Origin: Paragonimus westermani
Taxonomy: Eukaryota; Platyhelminthes; Trematoda; Plagiorchiida; Troglotrematidae
Assembly (NCBI GenBank): GCA_008508345.1
Contig: QNGE01001261.1
Location: 1 to 64,000 of the forward strand
DNA length: 64,000 nucleotides
Direction: 5' to 3'
The notes under the pieces were generated by a model. It had not been told where the DNA came from, did no database searches, and saw nothing but the letters and a program-made list of their open reading frames with translations. Position numbers and translations under genes: made by a program. Of this stretch, positions 33,601 to 44,902 are shown piece after piece (positions within the stretch are counted from its first letter, which is position 1; each line of letters opens with the position of its first letter).

Positions 33601-36600
33601 ACCTCTGTTTCAGTAGGAATATTTTTACGGCCAACTGTATGCTTCATACGCAGTAACTTTTCGGATAAATTTTGTACGAGATGCCGTCGCACCTTGTGAC
33701 ATTCTGACTGTGTTGGCTCCAAATCCATGGACTTCAGTGCGGTAACACAGCACTTGTCAGCAGAGCGATTGTCCACTTTGGTGCCAGCAGCAGTTTCGAT
33801 GTTCTTATTCCCGTTTTGTGTTCATTGGTATACCAAGGATCTAGTGTTATCTGTCTTGTGAGGAGTCACATGTTCGGGCTTTTTGCGTTAGTTTGCAATC
33901 TCGCGCCCGTTTGGACAGCAGCTTGGCGCATAGCTACCCAAACCTGAACTTCATTGAAGATGGATAGGTTGTGTGACAGGGTGATGCACGGTCTGTCTAT
34001 AGTGTTGGATTAGGGAAGAGGATTGTGCTGTATTGTCGTTTACGTTGAGCATAGCTGTTTCAACTTTGTGTACTATATTGAATACATGCAGAACGACTGT
34101 TTACATCATGTTCCAGAGTGTTGTAGCCAGCATACCCTGGTTTGACTGTTGTTTTTGTCCGTTCACTGGTATAGTAAGAACGCTATCGTCGCTTGTTCTA
34201 AACAATGATAAGAGATGTTTTGATATATTCACAAAAACCTCCCAGTAATCGCTCGTATTCTCTTCACGTTCTGTCTTTTCAGTTCTCTGGAAATGATTCT
34301 GACGAACGAGTGCATTTTGAAAATTCTAAATCAAAATGGGATGTTTACTTGTAAATGGTTCTTCACATTTAAATGAAATCCTTACAAATTTGCTCAACTG
34401 TTTACCTCGGTTCTAATCAACTGGCGACCAATTTTGTCGGAAAAATTGCCTTGTTTTTATATAAGCAGTGGATCAACCTCTTTCGAAAAAAAAACACTTG
34501 AGCCAACACAGTTTTGAACTTGGACAAGGTGGGCGTACGCTTTATTCAAACTGCTCAAAAACCATCATGTGTGAAGGCTCTTGTGATAGTCCGACCACTT
34601 GGCACACGCATTCTGAACCGACAATGTACAGAAGCTAGAGGAAAGTACACACGAGCTCTCAAGACCGGTTGTGAATCAGCCTCGCGCGCATTTTGCGAGT
34701 TAAGGTTTGTTTTGCGCCATTTATAATATGGAAGTAACTCTTGGTGATTTTTGCATTGAGCAATTTACAGCAAAATGCATTCACGGCAGTGTCTCATCCT
34801 CATGACGTTTAGCATTCACAGATGTAGTGCTAATTGTTTTAAAATACACAAAAAGTCGCACGTAGTAAAGAGTTCATTGATGTTCAACGCTTGAGCCACA
34901 GACATATTCGTGTACAGCGAGTATCGTTGTGACAACAAGGTATCCGTTTTCGGAAACATGTAGTCGATAATTCATTGAAGATGACCGCGCAAAAGTTTGA
35001 GTTATCTGCCCATACCGAAAATCGCCATACTTTTGATGAGTGTTATACGGAGGGAAACAATTTCCATATGTCAACAAGGTAAGCTAGTTAGGAATCGTTA
35101 TCTCGCTGAAGGTAGGTAAAGTTGTTGGCAGTAATCTTTCATTGTGACGGTGATACTTGGTTACATTATGTAAGTACCACCATGACAAGAGGTTGTGCTT
35201 CTTGCAGGTAAATTGCAATAATCGCCTCAAGCTCTACTAGTTTGTGGCTCACTCGATTATTCACATAAAGGGCTTTCACTTCAGCCTCAATTTCAGTGTG
35301 ATTATGTGAACTAATATTTGAAGCGGCTCTTTAGCGTACACGCGGACTCAATATCGTGATACGCACTTGTCACAATTACAGTACTCATTTTCATTGCTTA
35401 ATTCGTCGAAAACTTTAAACAAGTGAAACCCATATATGTGTATTGCTTCTTTTCATGAGATGTTGACACAAACGTTTGCATGCGTGAACCGTGCATTCAA
35501 GCGTGATTGGTTTTGTGTGTACTGTTGAAAATCCTCCATCATTTCTACGTAAAGCACGTTGCCTGAGGTTATTTCTGTTGGTGATCTATACAGTGATGAA
35601 AGCGATCAGCGGAACGGAAAGAACACCGAACTCAGTGTGGTGTTTTCCAACCAAGTCCACTCATCCCTTTCCGTCGTGACATCTGATCCGTTACCAACGT
35701 GTTGGTGGCCTATTAAATTTGTCCTGAGTGCCTGTGTCCGTTTCTTCAACGGATGCTGTATTCATTAATCGTTTCCATAACGGCTGTAGATTATAGAGTC
35801 ATTATGAGTAATTGAAGCGAATCGTTTCGATTACCAAGAATTCAGCTATATTTACTCCAGCGGAAAACTGGAATGGTGATGCAACGAATTGCACTCAGAC
35901 TGCAGATTGCACACCTAGGATTGGTCGGAACTAACCAGATCGGAGTGGCGACAATGAGATGACGGAAGTCTGGCTAGGAGAACCAAGATACCACATGTAA
36001 ATAACATCGGACAGTGCGTCTTTCTATCGGCTTTCTCAATATGACGATGTTGGTCAGTACGGATATATCACACAGGTACACTGCATTATATATCGGTTTA
36101 GTCTGCTGCATTGGCGATCGTGATTGGTCAGTGGATTCTTTTTTACTGCATCGGGTTGTAAGATTTGGTTTTGAGCCTCTCTTTAACGGATATTCATACT
36201 GCATTCCTATTAACTGGTTGGTTCTGTTTGCATAACTTTCCCTGCAGTTACACGTTGGGTGGTATGCGCCAATGTAGTGAACTCGTAGTGATCTAATGTC
36301 AACGACGCCAAACCATCAGTCACACAGTCATGGATAATAGCCCAGTTTTCTCGAATGCTTCTGTCTAGGTTCGGAACGTCCGACTGTGTCAAGCCCATAT
36401 GTGACCTTGCGCGCCGCATGACAGCTAGCAGCCTGTGGCGTAAACTCCGCATATCTTGCGGTGTTGATAAGTTCGTCTCGAAACTATTGCTTTAGGGAAG
36501 AGGTAATTTGTTTCGTCGTTCTCACTAACTTCAAAACAGAGTTGAGTACAAACTACTTTTCAGCTACTTCACCACTCATCCTGGTTTGGATTTCGGACTC

Positions 36601-37400
36601 AATGTTGCATTCTAACTAATCGTTTCAGGTGGTAATTTTTCTTCAGGATCGTTGTGATTTTTTCTATTTTTGTGTAACACCATAAGAGGAGTAGGATCAA
36701 CGTCCGTTCTCATTAGTGTCACCACTACGCTACGACACTGTTTCACAGAGCTACAACTATTAACCTGCGTTTGTTGACCAAACTATGTTGACTTTCGATG
36801 GACGGATTTCATGACCTCCAACCTCGTTCGTTATAGGTTTTATTTTCATTTAGAGTGACCACCCAGTAGTTAAATGAGGTTCAGGCCGTGGGTCATTTGT
36901 ATTGCGCGCCGAGGCCAGTATCCGCTCGGTCAGCAGTCCTATGGCATCAACTAGTGAAAGCACGACGCGTTTGCCACCTGGTGCTGGTGTTTGTCTGTCG
37001 TGGACTAAACGGGCGCCAATATAGCATGAACATAAGTACGTTGGAGAATGGCAGACGATAGTAACTGGAAAGGCTGACAAAGCTGCGCAAGCACATTTGT
37101 ACCCCGCAATTGGATTGCAATAGCCTCTGTAGCTGCCCCGATAAGATGTTTCACACCTATGATATGAATAGTTTCATATGCAACATCCTAACTGATTCAG
37201 TGGGTCAACTGACAGCAGTGCGCCTCAACACAGTTGACGCCTTTCATGCAAGCTTCCTTGGTATCGTGTAATTTGTTAATACACCAGTGGTTGACACTAG
37301 TGCCTAGCTACCGTACAATCACAGAGGAAACTTGAAGTCACTGTTAAAAAAAAATAAGAGAATGGTATTAAATTCACGGGACTCGTGTCCAAGACCTAAT
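30700..37400. other. Large unassigned stretch
   Basis: No gene, RNA or repeat could be supported. A hydrophobic frame at 32022-32399 and a polar frame at 35598-35714 were examined; neither has convincing splice sites at both ends. If the plus-strand gene spans 27.5-40 kb, this is intron. Confidence 0.3.
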
Positions 37401-37421
37401 GTTCACACTTTACAAAAACAG

Positions 37422-37810
37422 CTGAGTCGCGTGTGCGAGCAAGTCGACATCTGTGAGATACCTCAGAATAGCGGCCGCTGCTGGTTCCCAATTCACACAC
37501 AACCCAGTGGAGTTACGACCACATACAAGCCACGGAATTTAGAGAGACATCCTTCCCATGGTTCAGAGCCGGAGGCCCCGGGTCTGGAGCGTGAGTTACA
37601 ACTGCCAACATACTGGTAAATTCTTTTCCCTGTCGGCCGGCCATCGTTCGCGCACGCTGTACTGAAGTCCGACCGGCTGTGGTTCGGTCAACAACGCCCG
37701 ACATGGTACCCAAGTAGATTCTTATCTAAAGAAAGAATACAGGTTCTTACTGATCACGGTCCTGATCATGTGCCGTGGCCGCAGAAGTATGCTCCTTCAA
37801 GCAAGTACCA
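37422..37810 (+). CDS. Possible two further exons, plus strand
   Basis: An open stretch at 37422-37615 follows AAAAACAG and ends at GTAAATTC; it encodes SRVCEQVDICEIPQNSGRC and later PSHGSEPEAPGLEREL. A second stretch at 37743-37810 follows AGAATACAG and ends at GTGAGTAC. With the phase left by the first, it reads as a short hydrophobic run followed by CRGRRS, which would suit a membrane anchor and stop-transfer sequence. Another frame is also open, so the join is uncertain. They may continue the 27.5-28.5 kb gene but nothing proves it. No family was recognised. Confidence 0.28.
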
Positions 37811-37819
37811 GTGAGTACA

Positions 37820-39990
37820 TCACATCACTTATATTCATGGTGAAATGCGCATTTACGGCGAAAAAGTATTCATATCACTACTGTATCTGCAGAATGATGG
37901 GCCGTGTCGTGAAAGACATCTATCCCTTGTTGTTTTCCTAGCCTAAGTAGCACTTCGATCACCAGCAACTTCCAAATGAACAGTCCGAAAATTAGCTGTC
38001 CGCATGTTAGACAACCCACCTGATGATTATATTTCAAAAAGCTCACAGTTCTTTGGGGCCGGCGCTCTACTCCTATTCTGGACGAGCTTTGGACAGTAAG
38101 CTAAACTCCAGTCTAATACAACCGGTCCAGGGGACAAGTTTCGAAGATTCAAGCGCTGAGGCCGGGATCACGTGAAGTATATTCAACGTGCAACCTGATC
38201 ACCTGTTGAAACTTCCCTTCATCTTCGGAAAAGTCGAATGTCTCCCCTTGATCATGACGTACCCCTGCGCGGTCAATCGGACGTTGACCCGCACATTTAG
38301 TGTAGTCCCAGTGAATGTGTCGTATTCGGGAATACAGCTCGCCATGGGGTTGTAAAATTGCCTCAATTGCATAATCCATCCAGCTTGGATTGGCGTGCAA
38401 TAGGACTGATTACTTTCAAGTAATTTTACTCGCAATGGCACACAGCGCGAAGAATATTGCTGTAGAGCAAACATGAAATAGTAGCCGAAAAGAAACAAAA
38501 AAACAAAGAGAGTGCTACTGTTGCATCTGAGGATTGCTGTGGAAAATGAAGAGATTGGCCACAAGAACGGCAGGTCAATAACCAAGGGTGGTAGGGACGA
38601 GGGAGTAGTATAGAATAAAAAGCATAAACACTTGCCTGCTGTGGTGGGCATGAATCACATGATTAGTTGTCAAGGTGATGTACGCGTCCACCTTACATAT
38701 ATTTGCGTGGACATGGATTATCCATTGTACATGAAAACGGGTTCATTTTGTATGAGCCAGTGAAGATGATTTGTATCCTTGTCCCCATAAAGAAAAGAGT
38801 GAAAAAAGAGGAAAAAATGAGGCGTTTCCAGCGATGAGTGGGGAACAATGCCGACATTGAAGTTGTGAACGGACTGGTTAATTGTGAACAGCTTGGAAAG
38901 GCGAGATGTGGTTAAGGAAAACGGGTTTCGCTGACGTCGGCGTGAGCGACTGCATATACAGCGTTGACTGGCAAGGTCTTGGAAATTCAATGATTGAGAT
39001 TTGTTGCCGAGTTGCTTGATCGGTGGAAGCCGTCACGTTCAAATGTTGTACAGTTATATACGTTGTAATGGAGGCAGTCATCACACACAGGTGGTTGTAC
39101 GGAACAGAAAATGTGTAAAAAGCAACGACATCGGTAGCCAGAACACAGATTATTTTGACCCTTATAGGAGAGGTGGAATTCTGACTAAAAATACACGAAC
39201 AAAAAGAGCAGTTTTGGTGGGTGAAGATTAAAAACTCAGAAGGAGGACAGTTTGAATGAGACATGACGATATTGCACGAAACCGAACAAAATCACATGAT
39301 CAACAAGTGGTCAATCTTCGTCTTTTTACTAGACAAAAAGCCGTTCGATTTGAACAACTCACATATTGGAAAAATATGGCGGATTCGTTTGGAAAATATG
39401 ACTTGCGTACACACAGAAACTGATTGTTGGATTAAAGCGGGCACCACACAGTGAAATTAGTAAGTTTACTCCGAAGAGGTGGGGGTGTCACAGTAGGATG
39501 GTTATGTTGAGCATGTCAGTTGCGTCCGGTGGGGAATACGGGGGTTAGGAGGCAGGCAGACCTGATTTTTGGGGGTTGGAGTGTGTCAGAGAGAACTTTG
39601 CAAGATATGAGATGTAAAATACAGGACGGAGGTGTGCCAAAAACCTTAGCTAGAAAAACTCGATAGATGAGGTTATAATGAAGCCTGTCTGGGTAATGTG
39701 GTTGTACTGAAGCCTTCCACATGTCGCGAACAGATTATTCGGTTTGTAAAATGAAAATCGGAAACTCTATACTGTGTCGATATAGAACACTTCGCTACAA
39801 CTTATTGGGTAAATACTGCAGTGGGACTAAGCTGTCTACAAATCGAAGATGGAACAAAACAAACACCGTAAAAACAACTGGACGAAATTTTACACACATC
39901 TAATTTCATACCATAGACTACCGTGATCGGTTCATTACTATGATGTGCCCATGAACATCCGCATTTCAAACATAGCGAGGTGGACTGTAC
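37820..39990. other. Unassigned stretch
   Basis: No recognised gene or repeat. Short frames only, on both strands. Confidence 0.3.
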
Positions 39991-39992
39991 AG

Positions 39993-40288
39993 TTACCTTG
40001 CGGACACCTTTGAGAACGGTAAAAACAGGTGGAATTGGTCTCAGTGTTCATCCTGATCGTCATCCGGATAATATATCATCAACTACTGCCTTGTTGATGC
40101 CAGATAGATTGCCCTTACTTCCTCTGGAACAAATCAGCGAAGCCGACAGCAAAATTCTGATGAATGGACAACCCAGAGTAATCTGGAATAGTGGGATCAG
40201 TTTGGGTCGCTCTGATAAGTCAGCCAGCGTTGGTGTCGTCCAGATCACAACACAGGAAGATTGTACAATAACCAATCAGGATTCGTAA
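39993..40288 (+). CDS. Possible terminal exon, plus strand
   Basis: An open frame after the acceptor-like CTGTACAG runs to a TAA and encodes about 98 residues, including LPLLPLEQISEADSKILMN and DKSASVGVVQITTQEDC. Composition is protein-like and no retroelement resemblance was seen. A nearer acceptor-like GGTCTCAG at about 40035-40042 would shorten it. It could be the last exon of the plus-strand gene suspected at 27.5 kb, or chance. Confidence 0.25.
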
Positions 40289-40289
40289 C

Positions 40290-41750
40290 GTAGTGGACCG
40301 ACGGTGATTTCGTTTGTTGTACTTGTGTTATGCGTTTCCATGTGAACACGCTCTTCAATCAGACGGCGAGTTGTATACATTATCAATAACTCCACGATAC
40401 TACGCAACATGGTTCATACTCACTGTTTTGGTATGGTTACCGTCTTGCTGTCGTTTCTCCAGCTGACGTGATCGTAAGCAAGTTGTCCGAGCACAGTTAA
40501 TCTACTACACTGGTCAAAACGGGAACTGTGATTACTATAACCTCCAGAGACGAATGGATCAGTTATGACGAAGTATATGCTAATCAGCACGTGTTGCGTT
40601 TAGCAAATACATGCTGAAGGCGCCTCAATACGAAAAGATACTCTAAAAGCTATGTAAACTGCGATTTTTGGAGTGGAATCAGGCACACGCTGCACGATTC
40701 TCAACTGCATTCTGCTCGAAGGTTTTCTTATTCCGCTTGCCTGACATTGACAACCGTCATGTACTCCACCCTTGCATACTAAAACAAACCTAGTTTCTTG
40801 TGTTACAGCTATCACGCGGATTATGGTTGAAAAAGTAGCGATGTTAACATAATGACATGACTTACACACAATGTGGGTGTGAAGTAGCCGATCGGTCGGA
40901 GTGGTAGCCAACCGGTGGTGGATGTGCTCAGGTGTTCAGTACGGTGTACAACAAACATTTGTACAGTCCTCAACTGTACGCGCGGTGGCCGTGAAAACAC
41001 ATAGTTGTTAAAGCCTACGTAAGGCGGTGTGAAAACGGCTTGCTTCGGTGGGTGAATATACTTTAGTAAGGTCTCAACCCCTCATGTGATTTGCGTGACC
41101 GAACTAACCCAAACGATTAAGCGGTGTACACTTTGGCTAGCTCATTACACCGATTTCAGCTCATTGAAAATGCACGTACTAGTGTTTGGACTTCGATCCA
41201 TGCATGTGAGGTAAGCGCGGACAGAAACATACAATCCAACATCTAACTACACATTCATCGGTGAGTAGCGCTCAGGCTATTTGATTAATCAGCAAGGATA
41301 GACAGATTACCTGTCCATTTAACACAAATCGATAGCCCAACAGTCATGACTCCAGTTCAATTGGCATCGTTAAGCAGTGATGCAGTGCATGGTGATGGTC
41401 ACCTAATTCAGGACCGATTCCAGGTCGTGTATTTGCATTCGTCTTAGTGCTAGTTCAACAAAATCGAGGACATTCATGCACAATTTACAATATATCCAGG
41501 AAACCCAACTCGAACGAAGGGCATCTGAGGGATTATGAATCTGTTTTGTTGAATAAAGTCCGCAGATCCTTAACACAATCTGTCAAGTATGTCTTATAGA
41601 GAGAAAGCGGTTGGGAACCAACACAGGGGCTGGCAATACACAAACGCACACCACCAATGCGATAGAAGACGCCCAGTTAGGTTAAGCAGTCTGCATCAGA
41701 ACGAAGTATGGGGAATTAAAATGCACGTTCATTTGAGGGTCTATATCGTA
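40290..41750. other. Unassigned stretch
   Basis: No feature could be supported. The last few hundred bases may belong to the decayed 5' part of CR1 copy C. Confidence 0.3.
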
Positions 41751-41754
41751 CATC

Positions 41755-42700
41755 ATGTATTCTTGTTTGATACCCAGCAGGGATTCTGAGAGGAATTTTC
41801 GTGTCTAACTAACCCACTTGAATCCACGGAGCACTGGTACAAAGCGGATGTAAGGTAAGCTAGTCCGCGGTGTCTTTTGAGATTTCCCAAACGCCTTTGA
41901 TAGATTGAACCATACAATTCAAAGTATGAAACTACACCAACAAGACATCAATGGCACTTTACTTCTGTGGCTACCAGATGACCTTAAAGACCGATGTTTC
42001 AATAACAAGGTGAGTGGTACATTGCTTGAAGACACTCTGAGGCTGGCAGCATACCTCAGGATTCCACTCTAGGTCCACTGCTGTTGTTCTTACCATTTGC
42101 CCTCAAAATTACCAGAACCAGTGAGTTCCTCGTTGCTAGAGTACACTGATGACATGAAAATGTGGCGAATAGTGGGTTGTGTTGCTGAAAGTGGAAAGCC
42201 TGTGGGAGATTCCGACTGTCCGGATTGTTGGGCCACAGCGTACCAACTTCTAAATAACCCTTTTAAAGTGGTGTAATTTTGTCACGCGTTGAGTACCCAT
42301 CAGGAGACGGACGAGAAGTTACACCGTCCTCGAGCGAGGCTTAGGAACAATCATTTTGGAAGATTTTAGCCTAATTGCTAATCGCGCTTTGGTGGTAATG
42401 AAAGTCAATATGACCAAGTTGCTGTGAATCACTTATCTGAGCAGCTTCACTCAACTCCTTAGTGCGCTGTTCATCTGAGTTGAATATTGATGCATATTAT
42501 TCAGTCCTGCTGAAATAAACACCCGATTGAGGGAGTATAGTATAGGACTACAAACTGTGTTTTAATGTTGAGTTTGCTTATTCACTCAGAGAGATTGCTT
42601 AAACTGAGTCAGTTCTGTACGTACCATCAGCATGCCAGAGGTGAACCTGTAGAGCGTTACATTCGTCGTTGCGTCTTTTGAGACCCATTCTTATGCTTAG
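41755..42700 (+). mobile_element. CR1-like LINE, copy C (degenerate RT)
   Basis: Plus-strand residues QQGF near 41780, FSCLTNPLESTEHWYKAD near 41797, then FPNAFDRLNHTIQSMKLHQQ and INGTLLLWLPDDL (41885-41985), RCFNNKV, and LEYTDDMKMWRIV near 42135-42175, where YADD is expected. LGTIILEDFSLIANRALVVM near 42340 follows. This is the LINE RT palm-to-thumb order. Stops and frameshifts are frequent. It is the most diverged of the three copies. Confidence 0.65.
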
Positions 42701-44248
42701 GATGAACCTTTGTCTTCCAGGCTACTCACTGAAACCGTAACAGCAGATGAGTCGCCTGAACTACAAACAACACTAGTTCGATGCTGGGGTACGTCACATC
42801 CGGAACACCCTGCCTATCGTGACACCGTCAACTAATGAGTTTAAACGGGGAATTCACGTATGCATTCGTAATGTTAGCCCGTGTCCCCGGAAGGCTTGAC
42901 CGCCAATAGTGAAGGACCTGTAACACGAGTACTAGCAACTTGGTCCTCTTCATTCTCAATTGGCATGTCCAAGTCATGCCTTTTATTCTATACTCGAATC
43001 TTATCTCATTTCATCATTATTCGAGATCCTGTGAAAGTTATTACTGGAACAGAAAGCTTTGTTCTACTCCCTTAATTTATTATCTTTTACTAATGTTCAA
43101 CACAGTCAGGCGTGCATTTGCGTTGTAAGCTCCTTTCAACCTGTAAAGTTTCAATTAATCCAATGGAACCGCTACTTCCTGACGAGAATTTGCAAATGAA
43201 CGTTAACTCAAGAGGCTACATATGGAGCTAGTACGAGGTACGCAAATTAGTGGCTAACTCGTGCCCACCCCGACGGATTTAGGAACAGAGTTTAAATGGC
43301 AATCAGGTTAGGATTTGCACCACTGAATCTCTCTGGCCAAAATGACAAAATTCAAGCCTATAATGCATCCATTTAGAGTGAGTAGGCGACAAAGTCAACG
43401 TAACTATGGATGATGTGGGTATACTCGTATGGCGGTATGCTTTCAATAATCCGATTGTGTGATTGTAACTTCCGCATCCACATGAACTCTTCAACCAGCC
43501 CCCTTCAAACTTGCACCAGGCTTCTATTAGAACTCATCATCATTAGTGCTTTGCCACGATCGGAATCTAAATTCCAATGTACATCCTTACGAGACAACTA
43601 TATTGAAAACTTAGCCACTGAATTCACATTAACATAAAAATAGGACTGAAATGTCAGCCTCATTGTGAAATCTGGAAACAAATGTGAAGGGCGCACAACC
43701 CATAGTAATCAAGTCACGGAACGCGTATCAATAATGAGCACGTCACCAAGATGCTTCCTTAATTCTCCGGCTGGACTTTCACAGAGTAATTTTGATAGTC
43801 GGGTTGTCCACGGGAGTAAACGGCACATCTACCGTACCTTTCATCTAAACACTTGCACAACTTCAGCATTACGCACGAGCGAATGGGACGGCGTCTGTAT
43901 ATGGTAATTTGGTCGTAATCATTGGGAGAACTGTGGGGCACTGGACAACGTGATTACAGCATGAAAACGCGGACCGGAGTTCAAAGTCTATTCACAGAGC
44001 AGATATGCACTAGTTAGCTGTATTAAGAGAGAGACTAGAGTCTAAACCAGACTTTCGAAAGGGGCTGACTGAAAAGTCTATGTGGATGCAAAAACCGCAA
44101 TTGAATGTAAGTGGTGTTCATTCCAAATCAACGAAATATGCGACTACTTGTCAGTTACCTGACTAACAAAACTGATGACCAGTTCCCGTAAAAAGCAACA
44201 TACTGTTTACGTTGTACACGATACAATTGGTTTTTCTCCCAGTGTTGG
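42700..44248. other. Unassigned; 3' flank of the kinase gene
   Basis: No secure gene. It should hold the 3' untranslated region of the minus-strand kinase just left of 44249. Frames at 42881-43075 and 43665-43907 on the plus strand look chance-like. Confidence 0.3.
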
Positions 44249-44902
44249 TCAGGGTTCGCTGAACCTAGACGGTGATTCGTTCGGAGCTTGCTGACTGGTG
44301 CACGCATTCTCAGATATCGGGTCTGACTGGGATAACAGCACAGTTGACCGCGGTTGACGACGATGTGGACGAACTAAGCGTGATTCACTCGCACTGACTG
44401 TTGCTGTGATTTCCGCCCGATCACAACGAGGAACTGACTCGAGTGTTGCATCAGCAGTATTGTCAGAACCGGCTTTGGCGGAACGGGTATACGATTTCGA
44501 CGGGTCGGAGGTGACGGGAAATAGAGGTGGTTTTTGACCGGGGTGGAACCTGGTACTTTGAAAACGGCAGGACTGTGATACAGCTGGCGTGAGTTCCTCT
44601 GTGTTTATACCGGAGTCCGATGCGGACGATTTTAATGTATCCGCATGCACATTTAGACCAGCCAGTTCTGTCTCAACCTGTTTGAGTATACCGGTTACAC
44701 CTGGTGGGGATCGGTACTCCTGTCTTGGCGGACCACTCGCACCGAAAATGCTACAACTTCCGAGTTCACCGGAGTCACTCAACTCCACTGAACTGTCCTG
44801 ACCGTCTGAGGCGGCAGTCGTGTGCCCACTAGGTCCACCTAACCCTGGCTCCGTGTGACGCCGATTGACCTTGCGGCGTTTCCGCTTTTTTAACATAGTT
44901 GC
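44249..44902 (-). CDS. DGKQ: DGK terminal exon: basic stretch and Ser-rich tail
   Basis: The acceptor TGTCTAG joins SALK of the previous exon to [11 protein letters not shown] in phase 0, then 217 residues run to TGA at 44249-44251. The start, [14 protein letters not shown], is strongly basic and could contact acidic lipid or act in nuclear import. The remainder is rich in Ser, Pro, Thr and Gly and looks disordered, with many possible Ser/Thr phosphorylation contexts. From family knowledge, vertebrate theta enzymes end soon after the basic stretch, so the ~190-residue tail appears lineage-specific. No polyadenylation signal was confirmed downstream. Confidence 0.88.
   Translation of the reverse strand, partial: ATMLKKRKRRKVNRRHTEPGLGGPSGHTTAASDGQDSSVELSDSGELGSCSIFGASGPPRQEYRSPPGVTGILKQVETELAGLNVHADTLKSSASDSGINTEELTPAVSQSCRFQSTRFHPGQKPPLFPVTSDPSKSYTRSAKAGSDNTADATLESVPRCDRAEITATVSASESRLVRPHRRQPRSTVLLSQSDPISENACTSQQAPNESPSRFSEP

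Noticed and set aside
35559..35768. Polar open frame after an acceptor-like CTATACAG
   Set aside because: No acceptable donor follows and the frame ends in unrelated sequence; it could not be linked to the plus-strand gene.
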